64,000 nucleotides of DNA from Enterovibrio coralii (GCF_001559595.1 NZ_LNTY01000034.1:124001-188000), one strand, 5' to 3'; positions 29,783-39,301 are shown, numbered from the stretch's first letter. Program-made: numbers and translations. Notes: generated by a model from the letters alone, not told the origin.

Positions 29783-30207
29783 TGCTCGAGAGCGTGTTGT
29801 ACTGGTTGCCGCTAGGGATAAGCTTATTCGTAGCGGCAATTGCGCTTGTATTATGGCGACGCGAAAAGAAAGCAATCGCGCAGCTTGAAGCAAAATGTCA
29901 GGCCATGGAGCTGTTGTTGAAAAACGCACGACAGCAACATGAAAGCCTTAGTAAACAGTTTAATGAGCTGCGTGCGGGTTCTATTGGTATGAGCCAAAAG
30001 CTGGCTGAGCTTTCCCATCGTTTCGATGATTTGATGGAAAAGCAGCATGAGCTTGAAATGCACGACCAAGATGGCAGGCTTTACTCTCGTGCCAGTAAGA
30101 TGGTGGAGTTAGGGGCTGACATCAATGAGCTGATGGAAGAGTGCGATCTTCCTAAAGCCGAAGCAGAGCTGCTTCTTAGCATAAGAAAACAGAGAATGAT
30201 GCGTTAA
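29782..30207 (+). CDS. fipA: DUF2802 protein, FipA-type polar FlhF recruitment factor
   Basis: FipA proteins are DUF2802 membrane proteins of polar flagellates that help bring FlhF to the pole. The 141 residues have one N-terminal membrane segment (about 6-25), a coiled coil (30-95) and the DUF2802 domain SKMVELGADINELMEECDLP KAEAELL. Residues G111, E127 and L130 appear to align with positions reported as essential in Vibrio FipA, as far as I recall them. It is the last gene of the chemotaxis run, coupled to cheW. The function is from family knowledge; the domain identification is firm. Confidence 0.85.
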   Translation: MLESVLYWLPLGISLFVAAIALVLWRREKKAIAQLEAKCQAMELLLKNARQQHESLSKQFNELRAGSIGMSQKLAELSHRFDDLMEKQHELEMHDQDGRLYSRASKMVELGADINELMEECDLPKAEAELLLSIRKQRMMR

Positions 30208-30235
30208 TTCAACGCCTTATTTCATTTAGGCTCCG

Positions 30236-30529
30236 CTACACTTTCTGATTGACGACTGACCCCTCCCAACCTGGAGGGGTTTTTCCATCTAGGTACCAAG
30301 CAAACGCAATAAGTTCTGCAATCACTAGGTAGAGAGCTTCAGGTATCTCATCTCCCACTTCAAGCGCAGACAGCCACTGCATCAAGGTTTCATCACTGTG
30401 GATGAGCCCGCCTTGCTTTTCCATTTCCTCTATTAGCTTCTCAGCCAATGCCTCATAGCCTTTGGCTGAAACATGTGGCGCGTTTACACCATCGTATTTG
30501 AGTGCAACGGCACTTTTTGCTTTCTTCAT
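30236..30529 (-). CDS. Stand-alone FlhB C-terminal-domain protein (FhlB/FlhX-like)
   Basis: This 97-residue protein matches only the part of FlhB that remains after autocleavage. Its start KSAVALKYDGVNAPHVSAKG aligns with the HYSVALRYDSKIDRAPIVVA stretch just behind the cleavage site of the flhB in this window. The rest, GDEIPEALYLVIAELIAFAW, resembles IPDGLFAAVAQLLAYVFQL. It has no membrane segments. ATG 30529 overlaps the stop of the upstream FliK-like gene (ATGA), so the two are translationally coupled. Similar stand-alone domains are known in epsilonproteobacteria (FlhX) and in other polar flagellates. Its role here is unknown; interaction with the export gate is inference. Confidence 0.85.
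   Translation of the reverse strand: MKKAKSAVALKYDGVNAPHVSAKGYEALAEKLIEEMEKQGGLIHSDETLMQWLSALEVGDEIPEALYLVIAELIAFAWYLDGKTPPGWEGSVVNQKV
30260..30284 (+). terminator. Intrinsic terminator after fipA
   Basis: CCCCTCC and GGAGGGG pair around CAACCT and are followed by five T. The hairpin lies inside the 3' end of the convergent FlhB-domain gene, so its bases are shared. Confidence 0.82.
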
Positions 30530-31293
30530 ACTTGGATATTCAACCCCGTGTGGATGGTTGCTTCTGGCTGCGTAGGTGTTGTTATCACCTCGCACGAGGT
30601 GACGCTAATACTGTGTTTGGAGAGTTGCGCTTCCAACACCGGCTGCGATTTTTCTACCAATTGCTTTAACGCGTCAGAGTCCGTTGAAAAGCTTAAGTCC
30701 AATTGCTGGTCTTCAAGTTCAGCGGTTGCGGTTAATTGCCTGTTGTTTGACAGCGTCAGATTGACGCTGACACTCCAACGAGATTTTTTCCGTATCTTCG
30801 GGGTCTTTTTCTTCACGGAGACCTCGACTTTCGTTTGCTCTGTTGTGCCAAAACAAAATAGCCAGGTGAACTCTCCTGGTTTGGTTGCGTCAGTCTGAAA
30901 ACGCTGCTCTGCCAAAAGCTGGATAGCAGCCTTCAAAGAAGAGGACTCGTCGCTCTCAGTGCGTTGCCGGAGAAGTGTCAGTGCCTCGATCAACGCTTTG
31001 TCTGGTTGCCTTTCCGCTAGCCATTTGGCGAGGAGCGCTGGGTCTTTGGGCGCAATGAGATTATTGAGTAAAACGTGAAGGGGAGACGACGCATCTTGTT
31101 TACTGGCGATTCGATACAGCGAGGGAAACACATTGAGTAACTGTAGAAGCTGCGAAAGTTGAGAAAATTGTTTGGTATTCAGGGAACTGTTAGCGGTTTC
31201 TGTTTGTCCGAGCTTAACCAACTCTTTGAGGCCATTGTTTTGGATGAGAGCCAGCGTTAGTGCGTTGATGTTTCCTGTGTTATCGATTTTCAT
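30526..31293 (-). CDS. FliK-like protein with hook-length-control C-terminal fold
   Basis: The 255-residue protein has no clear signal peptide. Its middle is helical and Leu-rich. The C-terminal third (WSVSVNLTLSNNRQLTATAE, then DLSFSTDSDALKQLVEKSQP) follows the strand-strand-helix pattern of the FliK C-terminal domain, which in FliK reads MQIKLSMNQDQASVQFTVAN then ARDMVEQTLPRLRE. It lacks FliK's long ruler and the PPELG motif. It is coupled to the FlhB-domain gene, the same functional partners as FliK and FlhB. The assignment rests on pattern and partner, so it is moderate. It is transcribed away from ccmA. Confidence 0.65.
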   Translation of the reverse strand: MKIDNTGNINALTLALIQNNGLKELVKLGQTETANSSLNTKQFSQLSQLLQLLNVFPSLYRIASKQDASSPLHVLLNNLIAPKDPALLAKWLAERQPDKALIEALTLLRQRTESDESSSLKAAIQLLAEQRFQTDATKPGEFTWLFCFGTTEQTKVEVSVKKKTPKIRKKSRWSVSVNLTLSNNRQLTATAELEDQQLDLSFSTDSDALKQLVEKSQPVLEAQLSKHSISVTSCEVITTPTQPEATIHTGLNIQV

Positions 31294-31415
31294 ATTTACT
31301 CACAATTATTAACGCGTCTCATGTAACAGCAAAATCTCGCAGCTAACAGTACCACGTGCCTCTATGATATTATCGGGCGAAATTTTCATTACTTTATCTG
31401 GAAACCAGATTTCTC

Positions 31416-32030
31416 ATGCTAGAAGTGCGTCAACTCAGCTGTATTCGTGATGAGCGAGTGCTGTTTGAAGACCTCAATTTCACGGTGTCTACGGGTGACC
31501 TCGTTCAAATTGAAGGCCCAAATGGGGCAGGAAAAACAACCCTTTTGCGCATTATTGCGGGGCTAGGGTTAGCTGAGTCGGGAGACGTGCTTTGGCAGGG
31601 CGAAAGTGTTAATCGCGCACGAGACGAGTTTTACAGTGATTTGCTGTTTTTAGGCCATAGTACAGGCGTAAAACGCGAGCTGACAGCATTCGAAAACCTG
31701 GCGTTCTATCAAAAAATGCACGGTAGTGCTGACAAAGATAAGTTGTGGGACGCACTGGCACGTGTTGGCCTTGCGGGGCGTGAGGATGTTGCTGCGGCGC
31801 AGTTATCAGCAGGACAAAATCGTCGCGTTGCACTGGCAAGACTTTGGATCAGCGAAGCGAAGCTTTGGGTACTCGATGAGCCGCTCACTGCGATTGATAA
31901 GCAAGGCGTGAAAGTATTGGAAAATTTGTTCCAGCAGCACGTGGATAACGGTGGCATGGTGTTGTTTACCACGCACCAAGACATGTTTGTCGACAACGCG
32001 AATCTGCGTCGCATTAAACTGGGGGCGTAA
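31416..32030 (+). CDS. ccmA: Heme exporter ATP-binding protein CcmA
   Basis: CcmA is the ABC ATPase that releases holo-CcmE for cytochrome c maturation. The 204 residues show Walker A GPNGAGKTT, signature LSAGQNRRVALARL and Walker B LWVLDEP. It is the first gene of a complete ccmABCDEFGHI operon and overlaps ccmB by one base. In Vibrio the ccm operon also follows the chemotaxis cluster. Confidence 0.96.
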   Translation: MLEVRQLSCIRDERVLFEDLNFTVSTGDLVQIEGPNGAGKTTLLRIIAGLGLAESGDVLWQGESVNRARDEFYSDLLFLGHSTGVKRELTAFENLAFYQKMHGSADKDKLWDALARVGLAGREDVAAAQLSAGQNRRVALARLWISEAKLWVLDEPLTAIDKQGVKVLENLFQQHVDNGGMVLFTTHQDMFVDNANLRRIKLGA

Positions 32031-32698
32031 TGGGTTCGGCTACTTTCTCAATGATCCAGCGAGAGCTGCTTATCGCGTACCGTCGACAATCTGACATGAT
32101 GAACCCACTGTGGTTTTTCATCATTGTCATTACCTTGTTCCCACTTGGCGTAGGGCCAGGACCAAACTTATTAGCAGAAATTGCCCCCGGTATCATTTGG
32201 GTGGCGGCACTACTGGCGGCCGTTGTGTCGTTGGAGCGCATGTTTAAAGACGACTTTGCAGATGGCTCTCTTGAGCAAATGCTTTTGATGCCTGAGCCGC
32301 TGCCCGTGTTGGTATTTGCGAAAATCGTCGCGCATTGGCTGCTCACCGGACTGCCGCTTTTGATCATAAGTCCGCTTTTGGCTGTATTGCTTTCTTTAGA
32401 CTGGGAAGCATACAAAGCGGTGGTGCTAACGCTTTTATTGGGCACGCCAACCCTGAGTTTCCTAGGCTCCATTGGCGTAGCGTTGACGGTAGGACTGAGA
32501 AAAGGCGGCGTATTGTTAAGCCTACTGGTTCTTCCTTTGTTTATTCCGGTTCTGATCTTCGCGACGTCGGCGATCGATATGGCCGCAAGTGGTTTTGCGA
32601 TCAATGGGCAGTTGGCGATTCTGGGCGCACTGCTGGTTGGATCGGCAACATTGTCTCCGTTTGCTGCATCAGCAGCATTGAGAGTCAGTGTGCAATAA
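32030..32698 (+). CDS. ccmB: Heme exporter membrane protein CcmB
   Basis: CcmB is the membrane subunit of the CcmAB complex. The 222 residues contain about six hydrophobic segments; conserved parts include MIQRELLIAYRRQSDMMNPL at the N-terminus and the FKDDFADGSLEQMLLMPEPL loop. It is coupled to ccmA. Confidence 0.95.
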   Translation: MGSATFSMIQRELLIAYRRQSDMMNPLWFFIIVITLFPLGVGPGPNLLAEIAPGIIWVAALLAAVVSLERMFKDDFADGSLEQMLLMPEPLPVLVFAKIVAHWLLTGLPLLIISPLLAVLLSLDWEAYKAVVLTLLLGTPTLSFLGSIGVALTVGLRKGGVLLSLLVLPLFIPVLIFATSAIDMAASGFAINGQLAILGALLVGSATLSPFAASAALRVSVQ

Positions 32699-32729
32699 TT
32701 TTTATTATTAACTGAGAGCGATATTTGCA

Positions 32730-33467
32730 ATGTGGAAGTGGCTTCATCCTTATGCTAAGCCTGAGGCAACCTACCAGCTGTGTAACAAACTGCTGCCTTG
32801 GTTCGCTATCTTGGCTCTTGCGTCTTTAATTACAGGGACGATCTGGGGGTTGGCGTATGCACCTTCTGATTACCAGCAAGGGGATAGCTTTAGAATTATT
32901 TACATCCACGTACCAGCGGCAATCTGGTCAATGGGTGCGTACATGTCGATGGCAATCGCTGCGTTTATTGGCTTGGTCTGGCAAATCAAAACGTCAGATT
33001 GGGCTGCTGCGGCGATGGCACCAGTTGGCGCTGTGTTCACTTTCATTGCGTTGGTCACGGGCGCCATTTGGGGTAAACCAATGTGGGGTGCGTGGTGGGT
33101 GTGGGATGCGCGTCTAACCTCAGAGCTCATTTTGCTGTTCTTGTACCTTGGTGTGATTGCGCTTTATAACGCTTTTGACGATGAGCGCACGGCTGGCCGT
33201 GCAGCAGGCATCCTGGCGATTGTGGGTGTTATCAACCTGCCAATCATTCACTTCTCGGTAGAGTGGTGGAATACCCTGCATCAGGGCGCGACCATCACCA
33301 AGTTTGCAAAACCGTCAATCGCTAACGACATGCTGTGGCCTTTGCTACTGAACATTCTTGGCTTTGCGCTGTTCTTCGGTGCGCTGACGTTGATGGGACT
33401 AAAAAACAAAATCTTGCAACGCGAAGCCCATCGTCCTTGGGTACGTGAATTGGTGGAGCGAGCGTAA
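32730..33467 (+). CDS. ccmC: Heme handling protein CcmC
   Basis: CcmC loads heme onto CcmE in the periplasm. The 245 residues have six membrane segments and the tryptophan-rich WWD motif (WGKPMWGAWWVWDARLTSEL). Conserved His residues flank it (IYIHVPAAIWSM and INLPIIHFSVEWWN). ccmD starts two bases after its stop. Confidence 0.95.
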   Translation: MWKWLHPYAKPEATYQLCNKLLPWFAILALASLITGTIWGLAYAPSDYQQGDSFRIIYIHVPAAIWSMGAYMSMAIAAFIGLVWQIKTSDWAAAAMAPVGAVFTFIALVTGAIWGKPMWGAWWVWDARLTSELILLFLYLGVIALYNAFDDERTAGRAAGILAIVGVINLPIIHFSVEWWNTLHQGATITKFAKPSIANDMLWPLLLNILGFALFFGALTLMGLKNKILQREAHRPWVRELVERA

Positions 33468-33469
33468 AC

Positions 33470-33676
33470 ATGCATTTTTCTTCGATTTCTGAATTTTTAG
33501 CGATGGGCGGTTACAGTGCCTACGTGTGGAGTGCATTTGCCATCACTTTCATTGCCATGCTTTGGCTGGTGGTGTCGGCGCATTTTACTCGTCGCAAACT
33601 CTTTCGTGAGATTAAGAACAAAGTTGCCCGAGAGCAGCGCATTAAGAAAGCTGAAAAGATGGAGAACACGTTATGA
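33470..33676 (+). CDS. ccmD: Heme exporter protein CcmD
   Basis: CcmD is a small membrane protein that stabilises CcmC-CcmE interaction. The 68 residues hold one membrane helix ([20 protein letters not shown]) followed by a basic cytoplasmic tail, the usual pattern. It overlaps ccmE by four bases (ATGA). Confidence 0.92.
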   Translation: MHFSSISEFLAMGGYSAYVWSAFAITFIAMLWLVVSAHFTRRKLFREIKNKVAREQRIKKAEKMENTL

Positions 33677-34154
33677 ATCCAAGACGCAAGAAACGATTGG
33701 GGCTCGCGTTAGCTCTATTGTTTGGTGTAGGCGCAACAATTGGTCTGGTGCTGTATGCACTGAACCAAAATATGGATTTATTCTACACGCCGACTGAGCT
33801 GGTTAACGGCAAACCAGATGGCACCAAGCCAGAGGTTGGTCAACGTCTACGTATCGGCGGCATGGTTGTGGCGGATTCTGTTCAACGTGATCCTGAATCT
33901 TTGAAAGTAACCTTTAAAGTGGCGGACATTGGTCCACAAGTCACGGTCGAATTTGATGGCATCCTCCTGATCTGTTCCGTGAAGGGCAGGGTATCGTGGC
34001 GCAAGGTGAGTTGATTGATGCAACGACTGTGCGCGCGCATGAAGTGCTGGCCAAGCACGATGAAGAATATATGCCACCTGAAATTGCAGAAGCAATGAAC
34101 AAAGGGCATACGCCACTTGAATACACTGAGCAGCAAAAACAGGGTAGCTACTAA
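33673..34154 (+). pseudogene. ccmE: Heme chaperone CcmE, interrupted by a one-base deletion (probable sequence error)
   Basis: CcmE binds heme covalently and passes it to apocytochrome c. The N-terminal anchor ([20 protein letters not shown]) and the beta-barrel start are normal to FDGIL. ATCCTCCTGATC near 33966 should read ATCCTCCCTGATC, one C missing. The corrected frame gives [20 protein letters not shown] and the heme-binding His in [14 protein letters not shown], ending at 34154. Restored length is about 161 residues, as expected. As written, translation ends early at 34014 and loses the heme ligand. Confidence 0.92.
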
Positions 34155-36129
34155 TGATTGCTGAACTGGGGCATTTCGCTCTCATAATCTCTCTTGGTTT
34201 TTCCGTATTGTTGAGCATCTACCCATTGTGGGGTGCTCAAGTTGGAAACCAAGCCATGATGCGCTCGGCGCGTCCGCTTTCCATCGGCATGTTCTTGATG
34301 CTGCTGTTGTCATTCATCGCACTGAGTTGGGCGTTTTACACCAATGACTTCACTGTGTCGTACGTTGCGAGCAACTCAAACAGTGCGTTGCCTTGGTACT
34401 ACCGTTTAACTGCGGTATGGGGTGCACACGAAGGCTCACTGTTGCTTTGGGTGCTTATTCAAGCCGGTTGGACCGTAGCGGTTGCGATTTTTAGTCGTGG
34501 AATGCCGCTTGAATCAGTGGCTCGCGTGCTGGCTGTGATGGGTATGATCGGTGTTGGCTTCTTGCTGTTCATCATTCTGACCTCAAACCCATTTGAGCGC
34601 ACACTGCCTTACTTCCCTGTTGATGGTCGCGACCTCAACCCGCTTCTGCAAGATCCGGGTCTGATTGTTCACCCGCCGATGCTTTACATGGGTTACGTAG
34701 GCTTCTCGGTTGCGTTTGCATTTGCTATTGCGTCTTTGATGGCTGGTCGTCTTGATACGGCATGGGCACGTTGGTCTCGTCCTTGGACGATTGCCGCATG
34801 GGTTTTCCTGACGCTGGGTATCGCACTGGGCTCTTGGTGGGCTTACTACGAACTTGGCTGGGGCGGCTGGTGGTTCTGGGATCCAGTAGAAAACGCGTCA
34901 TTTATGCCTTGGCTTGCGGGTACCGCGTTGATGCACTCGCTGGCAGTAACAGAAAAGCGCGGCACATTTAAAGCGTGGACAGTATTGCTGGCAATCTCTG
35001 CGTTCTCATTGAGTTTGCTGGGTACCTTCCTTGTACGTTCAGGCGTACTGGTGTCGGTGCATGCGTTTGCCTCTGACCCAACGCGCGGTCTGTTTATTTT
35101 GGCGTTCTTGGTTGCGTTATCGGTGGTTCTCTGCTCCTTTACGCGCTGCGCGCATCGGAAGTGCGTGTACGAGGCAACTTTGAATTGGTATCGCGTGAGA
35201 ACGCACTGCTAGCGAACAACATTTTGCTGGTAGCCGCTTTGGTGGTTGTGCTTCTGGGTACCTTGCTGCCATTGGTACACAAGCAATTGGGCTTGGGCTC
35301 GGTGTCAATCGGTGAACCGTTCTTCAACCTGCTGTTTACTTGGCTGTCCGTACCCTTTGTCTTCCTGCTGGGTATCGGTCCGCTGATCCGTTGGAAGCGT
35401 GACAATCTGGGCAAAGTGAAAAAAGAGCTGATTGTCAGTGGTGTGTTATCCGTTGTTCTGGGTATTGCACTGGTTTGGATCTTTGCTGACAAATTTATGC
35501 CGCTGGCGGCATTGGGTGCGGTGATGGGCCTTTGGGTCATCATTACTCAGTCTATCGAAGTGTACCAACGTGCAACGCATCGCCATGATTTGGTAACTGG
35601 TTTAGGTAAGCTGGGTCGTAGCCACTGGGCAATGGTGTTGGGCCATATCGGTCTTGCTGTGTCTGTGCTGGGTATTGCGATGGTACAGAACTACGACATC
35701 GAACGTGACGTGAAAATGGCACCGGGCGATCGCATTGTGATGCAAGGCTACGAGTTCCACTTTGCTGGTCTGCGTGACAAAGATGGTCCGAACTACGATG
35801 GTTATATTGCGGACTTCGACATCTACAAAAATAACAAGCGTGTTAATACCTTGCATGCTGAAAAACGCTTCTACAACGTACAGCGTTCAATGATGACAGA
35901 AGCAGCGATTGATCGTGGTATCACCCGTGACTTGTATGTGGCGATGGGTGAACGCCTGCCAGATGGTTCTTGGGCGGTACGTATTTACTACAAACCGTTT
36001 GTCCGTTGGATCTGGTTCGGTGCTGTGCTTATGTCTATTGGTGGTTTGTTTGCGATGTCAGATAAACGCTACCGTTTCCGTCAAAAATCGAAATCGGCAG
36101 TGTCAGCCGAACCTGTGAAGGAGGTTTAA
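34154..36129 (+). pseudogene. ccmF: Heme lyase subunit CcmF, interrupted by a one-base deletion (probable sequence error)
   Basis: CcmF attaches heme to apocytochrome c together with CcmH and CcmI. The first half has [11 protein letters not shown] and the WWD motif [20 protein letters not shown], ending in frame near FLVAL. The continuation [20 protein letters not shown] lies in the next frame: GCGTTATCGG near 35118 lacks one base, probably a T. The C-terminal half ends KPFVRWIWFGAVLMSIGGLF. Restored length is about 658 residues, normal. The start overlaps ccmE by one base. Confidence 0.93.
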
Positions 36130-36131
36130 GG

Positions 36132-36689
36132 GTGAAAAAATCTTTACTCTTCATCCCTCTCGTTTTGTTTATGATTCTGGTCGCCTTTTTCTTTGTGCAG
36201 CTAGGTAAAAACGCGGAAGGTGATGACCCAACAAAGCTGGAATCTGTTTTGGTGGGTAAGCAAGTACCAGAATTCCGCTTAGAGGACTTGACTGAGGCGG
36301 GAAGGCTCTATGATCAAAGCATTTTCCGCGGTCAGCCATTGCTGCTCAACGTTTGGGCGACATGGTGCCCTACTTGTTATGCGGAACATACCTACTTGAA
36401 TGAGTTGGCGGCCAAAGGTGTCAAAATCATCGGCCTTAACTACAAAGATGACCGTGTGAAAGCCATCGATTGGCTGAACAACCTAGGGAACCCATACCTC
36501 ATCAGCCTGTTTGATGGTAATGGTATGTTGGGCTTGGATTTGGGCGTGTATGGCGCACCTGAAACCTTCCTTATCGATGCTAACGGTGTCATTCGCTATC
36601 GCCATGCTGGTGATGTGAACGATCGCAACTGGAACGATACGCTGGGCCCGATCTATGACCAAATGATGGCGGAGGCGAAAAAGGGATGA
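36132..36689 (+). CDS. ccmG: Thiol:disulfide interchange protein CcmG (DsbE)
   Basis: CcmG reduces the heme-binding cysteines of apocytochrome c. The 185 residues have an N-terminal membrane anchor, thioredoxin-fold active site WATWCPTCYAEH (CxxC) and the cis-proline region GVYGAPETFLID. GTG 36132 is the start. It overlaps ccmH. Confidence 0.95.
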   Translation: MKKSLLFIPLVLFMILVAFFFVQLGKNAEGDDPTKLESVLVGKQVPEFRLEDLTEAGRLYDQSIFRGQPLLLNVWATWCPTCYAEHTYLNELAAKGVKIIGLNYKDDRVKAIDWLNNLGNPYLISLFDGNGMLGLDLGVYGAPETFLIDANGVIRYRHAGDVNDRNWNDTLGPIYDQMMAEAKKG

Positions 36690-37180
36690 TGAAACGTTTC
36701 TATTTGGCCGTTCTGATTGCGCTATCGGCGGTGTTTACAGTCAATGCCGCAATCGAAGTGTACGAGTTTGACTCGCCTGCGCAGGAAGAGGCATTTAAAA
36801 AGCTCGGTAAAGAACTGCGCTGTCCGAAGTGTCAGAATAACAACATCGCGGATTCAAATGCTGGCTTAGCGCAAGACCTTCGACTGAAGGTCTATGACAT
36901 GCTGAAAGACGGCAAAAGTGAAGATGAAATCGTGGACTACATGATTGCTCGCTATGGCAATTTCGTTACCTACGATCCACCGCTGTCTGCATCAACGCTG
37001 ATCCTTTGGGTGGGACCGCTTCTGTTTGTAGTGATTGGTTTTACCGTTTTGGTCGTGCGCAGTCGCAAACCAAGATCTGCAACGGAAAGCGTCACGCTGG
37101 ATCGCGATGAAGAAGCGCGTCTTGCTGCTTTGCTGAGTGATGAAGAAACTGACAATAAGAACAAGGACAACAACGGATGA
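36686..37180 (+). CDS. ccmH: Cytochrome c maturation protein CcmH
   Basis: CcmH is a membrane-anchored thiol protein of the heme lyase. The 164 residues have a signal peptide (FYLAVLIALSAVFTVNAA), the redox motif LRCPKCQNNNIADSNAGLAQ and a C-terminal membrane segment. ATG 36686 or 36689 are both possible; each overlaps ccmG. It overlaps ccmI by ATGA. Confidence 0.94.
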   Translation: MMKRFYLAVLIALSAVFTVNAAIEVYEFDSPAQEEAFKKLGKELRCPKCQNNNIADSNAGLAQDLRLKVYDMLKDGKSEDEIVDYMIARYGNFVTYDPPLSASTLILWVGPLLFVVIGFTVLVVRSRKPRSATESVTLDRDEEARLAALLSDEETDNKNKDNNG

Positions 37181-38391
37181 GTGAAATGTGGTTCTGGCTG
37201 CTCACAGCCTTAATGGTACTCGTGTCTGTTGCCGCCTTTGTCGTGCCTATCTTACGCGGTAAAGCGCAAGATGAAGTTGCCAGCCGTGATGAGCTAAACA
37301 AAGCGTTTTTCCGCGACCGTATGGCAGAGCTAAACGAAGAAGCAGAAGAAGGCTTGGTTGATAACCAAAAAGAACTGGCAGTTGAGCTTCAACAGTCTCT
37401 GCTGGATGACATTCCTTCAAGCGAACAAGCACTATCAAGCAACAAGGTATCGCCAGTGGTGTTGGTGCCTGGCGTGTTGGTGCTGGTTTTCCTGAGCTAC
37501 GGTCTCTACAACGTGATGGGCAACCAACACAATGTGACTGAATGGCAAGATGTGGCGTCTCGTCTTCCTGAGCTGTCTTCTCGTTTGATGTCTGATAGCG
37601 AAGAGCCGATGACAGACAAGGAGATGAACGATCTGACCTTGTCTTTGCGCACTAAGCTCCACGATACACCGAATGATGCGATGGGTTGGTTGCTGTTAGG
37701 TCGTATTGGTTTGGCGAACCGTGATATTCAAACTGCAGAAGGTGCAATGGCAAAAGCTTACGACCTGTCTCCAGGTGATACCGATATCAAACTGGGTTAT
37801 GCGCAAACCTTGATGCTGAGCGGTGACGAGGCAAATGTCGCAAATGCACGTAATTTGCTTCGTGAAGTGATTCGTGAAGATCACGCAAACCTGCAAGCAT
37901 TCTCTTTGCTAGCATTCGAAGCGTTCGAGCGTGGTGCTTATGAAGAAGCAATTGCAGCTTGGTCAACCATGAAGCAACTGCTGCCAGCAGATGACCCGCG
38001 AGTCTCGATGCTAGATCGCAGCATTGAACGTGCACAAGTGCATGTGGGTGGGGTAGAAGGTCAGTCAGTGTCAGTAAACATCGCGTTGGAAGATGGCGTT
38101 AAGCTGCCTGAGCAAGGTGTCTTGATTGTTTCTGTCCACTCTGCTGATGGCGCACCAATGCCTGTTGCTGCGAAAAGGCTGCCCCTGAGTCGATTCCCAT
38201 TGAATGTTGAACTGACAGACGTAGACAGCATGATCCCAGAGCGTCAAATGTCCTCTTTGCCTGAAGTGATTGTCAAAGCGCGTATCGACAATGATGGCAA
38301 TGTAATGACGAAAGATGGCGACTGGTACGGTGAAACATCTCCCTTTAAGATGGGTGGTGAGTCTCAGATCGTGATTAACCAAAAGTATTAA
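37177..38391 (+). CDS. ccmI: Cytochrome c biogenesis TPR protein CcmI
   Basis: CcmI is the apocytochrome chaperone of the Ccm system. The 404 residues have two membrane segments (at about 3-23 and 90-110), TPR-like repeats in the middle (MGWLLLGRIGLANRDIQTAE) and a periplasmic C-terminal domain. It closes the operon and is followed by a terminator. Confidence 0.93.
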   Translation: MSEMWFWLLTALMVLVSVAAFVVPILRGKAQDEVASRDELNKAFFRDRMAELNEEAEEGLVDNQKELAVELQQSLLDDIPSSEQALSSNKVSPVVLVPGVLVLVFLSYGLYNVMGNQHNVTEWQDVASRLPELSSRLMSDSEEPMTDKEMNDLTLSLRTKLHDTPNDAMGWLLLGRIGLANRDIQTAEGAMAKAYDLSPGDTDIKLGYAQTLMLSGDEANVANARNLLREVIREDHANLQAFSLLAFEAFERGAYEEAIAAWSTMKQLLPADDPRVSMLDRSIERAQVHVGGVEGQSVSVNIALEDGVKLPEQGVLIVSVHSADGAPMPVAAKRLPLSRFPLNVELTDVDSMIPERQMSSLPEVIVKARIDNDGNVMTKDGDWYGETSPFKMGGESQIVINQKY

Positions 38392-38417
38392 GTGTTTTAT
38401 ACTTTGGGAAAATGGAT

Positions 38418-38445
38418 AAGGCTGGAGTATTCCAGCCTTCTTTTT
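38418..38445 (+). terminator. Intrinsic terminator of the ccm operon
   Basis: AAGGCTGGA and TCCAGCCTT form a 9-base stem around GTAT, followed by CTTTTT. Confidence 0.9.
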
Positions 38446-38465
38446 AGTTAGGAACAAACATCTGT

Positions 38466-39254
38466 ATGTGGAAAGAGTTAGTCATCGCCCTCGGGCTAGT
38501 TATTGGACTCAGTGGGTGTGCGCAGTCACCGCAGGAATCGTTGGCCGATGCTGAAACCAATGAAGAGTTTGATATCGCCCACCCCAATGACCCCTTTGAA
38601 GGGTTCAACCGTGCAATGTGGGCAATCAACTACGACTATCTCGACCCGTATATCGCCCGTCCCGTCTCTCTTGCTTACGTGAATTACGTGCCAAGTTTCG
38701 CGCGCACAGGTATATCAAACTTTATCAGCAACCTTGAAGAACCCGCGAGCATGGTGAATAGCCTCATTATGCTGGAAGGCGAAGAGGCACTGACCCACTT
38801 TAATCGTTTCTGGATTAACACCGTGTTCGGTGTGGCAGGTCTTGTCGATATTGCATCTGCAGCGGATATTCAAAAGCTAGATGAGCGTCAGTTTGGTGAT
38901 GCGATGGGATACTACGACATCGGACAAGGGCCATACTTTATGATCCCTGTTTACGGACCGTTGACGATTCGCGAGGGCGTCGGTGATGTTGTTGATGACC
39001 TTTACCCACCGCTGTCTTTGCTAACATTCCCACAAGCTATCTTGAAGTGGGCGTTTGATGGTATGGAAAGCCGAGCCGCTTTAGTTCCACAAGAAGCTAT
39101 CTTGGAAGCATCGCCTGATCCTTATGCTTTCACACGAGACGCATATCTGCAAAACAAAGCATTTAGAGCTCAAGGCAGTGATGCAGTTGTCGAAGACAAC
39201 CTCGACGAAGACGATTTCGATGAAGCCTTGTTAGATGAAATCGACGATTACTAG
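38466..39254 (+). CDS. mlaA: Phospholipid-retrieval lipoprotein MlaA (VacJ)
   Basis: MlaA is the outer-membrane lipoprotein that removes misplaced phospholipids from the outer leaflet, passing them to MlaC. The 262 residues have a lipoprotein signal with lipobox LSGC. The family stretch DPFEGFNRAMWAINYDYLDP follows, and the C-terminal tail is acidic. It lies beside fadL, as in E. coli. ATG 38466 lies about 20 bases after the ccm terminator stem. Confidence 0.94.
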   Translation: MWKELVIALGLVIGLSGCAQSPQESLADAETNEEFDIAHPNDPFEGFNRAMWAINYDYLDPYIARPVSLAYVNYVPSFARTGISNFISNLEEPASMVNSLIMLEGEEALTHFNRFWINTVFGVAGLVDIASAADIQKLDERQFGDAMGYYDIGQGPYFMIPVYGPLTIREGVGDVVDDLYPPLSLLTFPQAILKWAFDGMESRAALVPQEAILEASPDPYAFTRDAYLQNKAFRAQGSDAVVEDNLDEDDFDEALLDEIDDY

Positions 39255-39272
39255 CGTAGAAAACGGACAAAT

Positions 39273-39301
39273 AAAAACGCCACCCAATGGGTGGCGTTTT
39301 T
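39273..39301. terminator. Bidirectional terminator between mlaA and fadL1
   Basis: AAAAACGCCACCC and GGGTGGCGTTTTT are perfect 13-base arms with loop AAT. A/T tracts on both sides make it usable by mlaA (plus) and fadL1 (minus). Confidence 0.93.
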
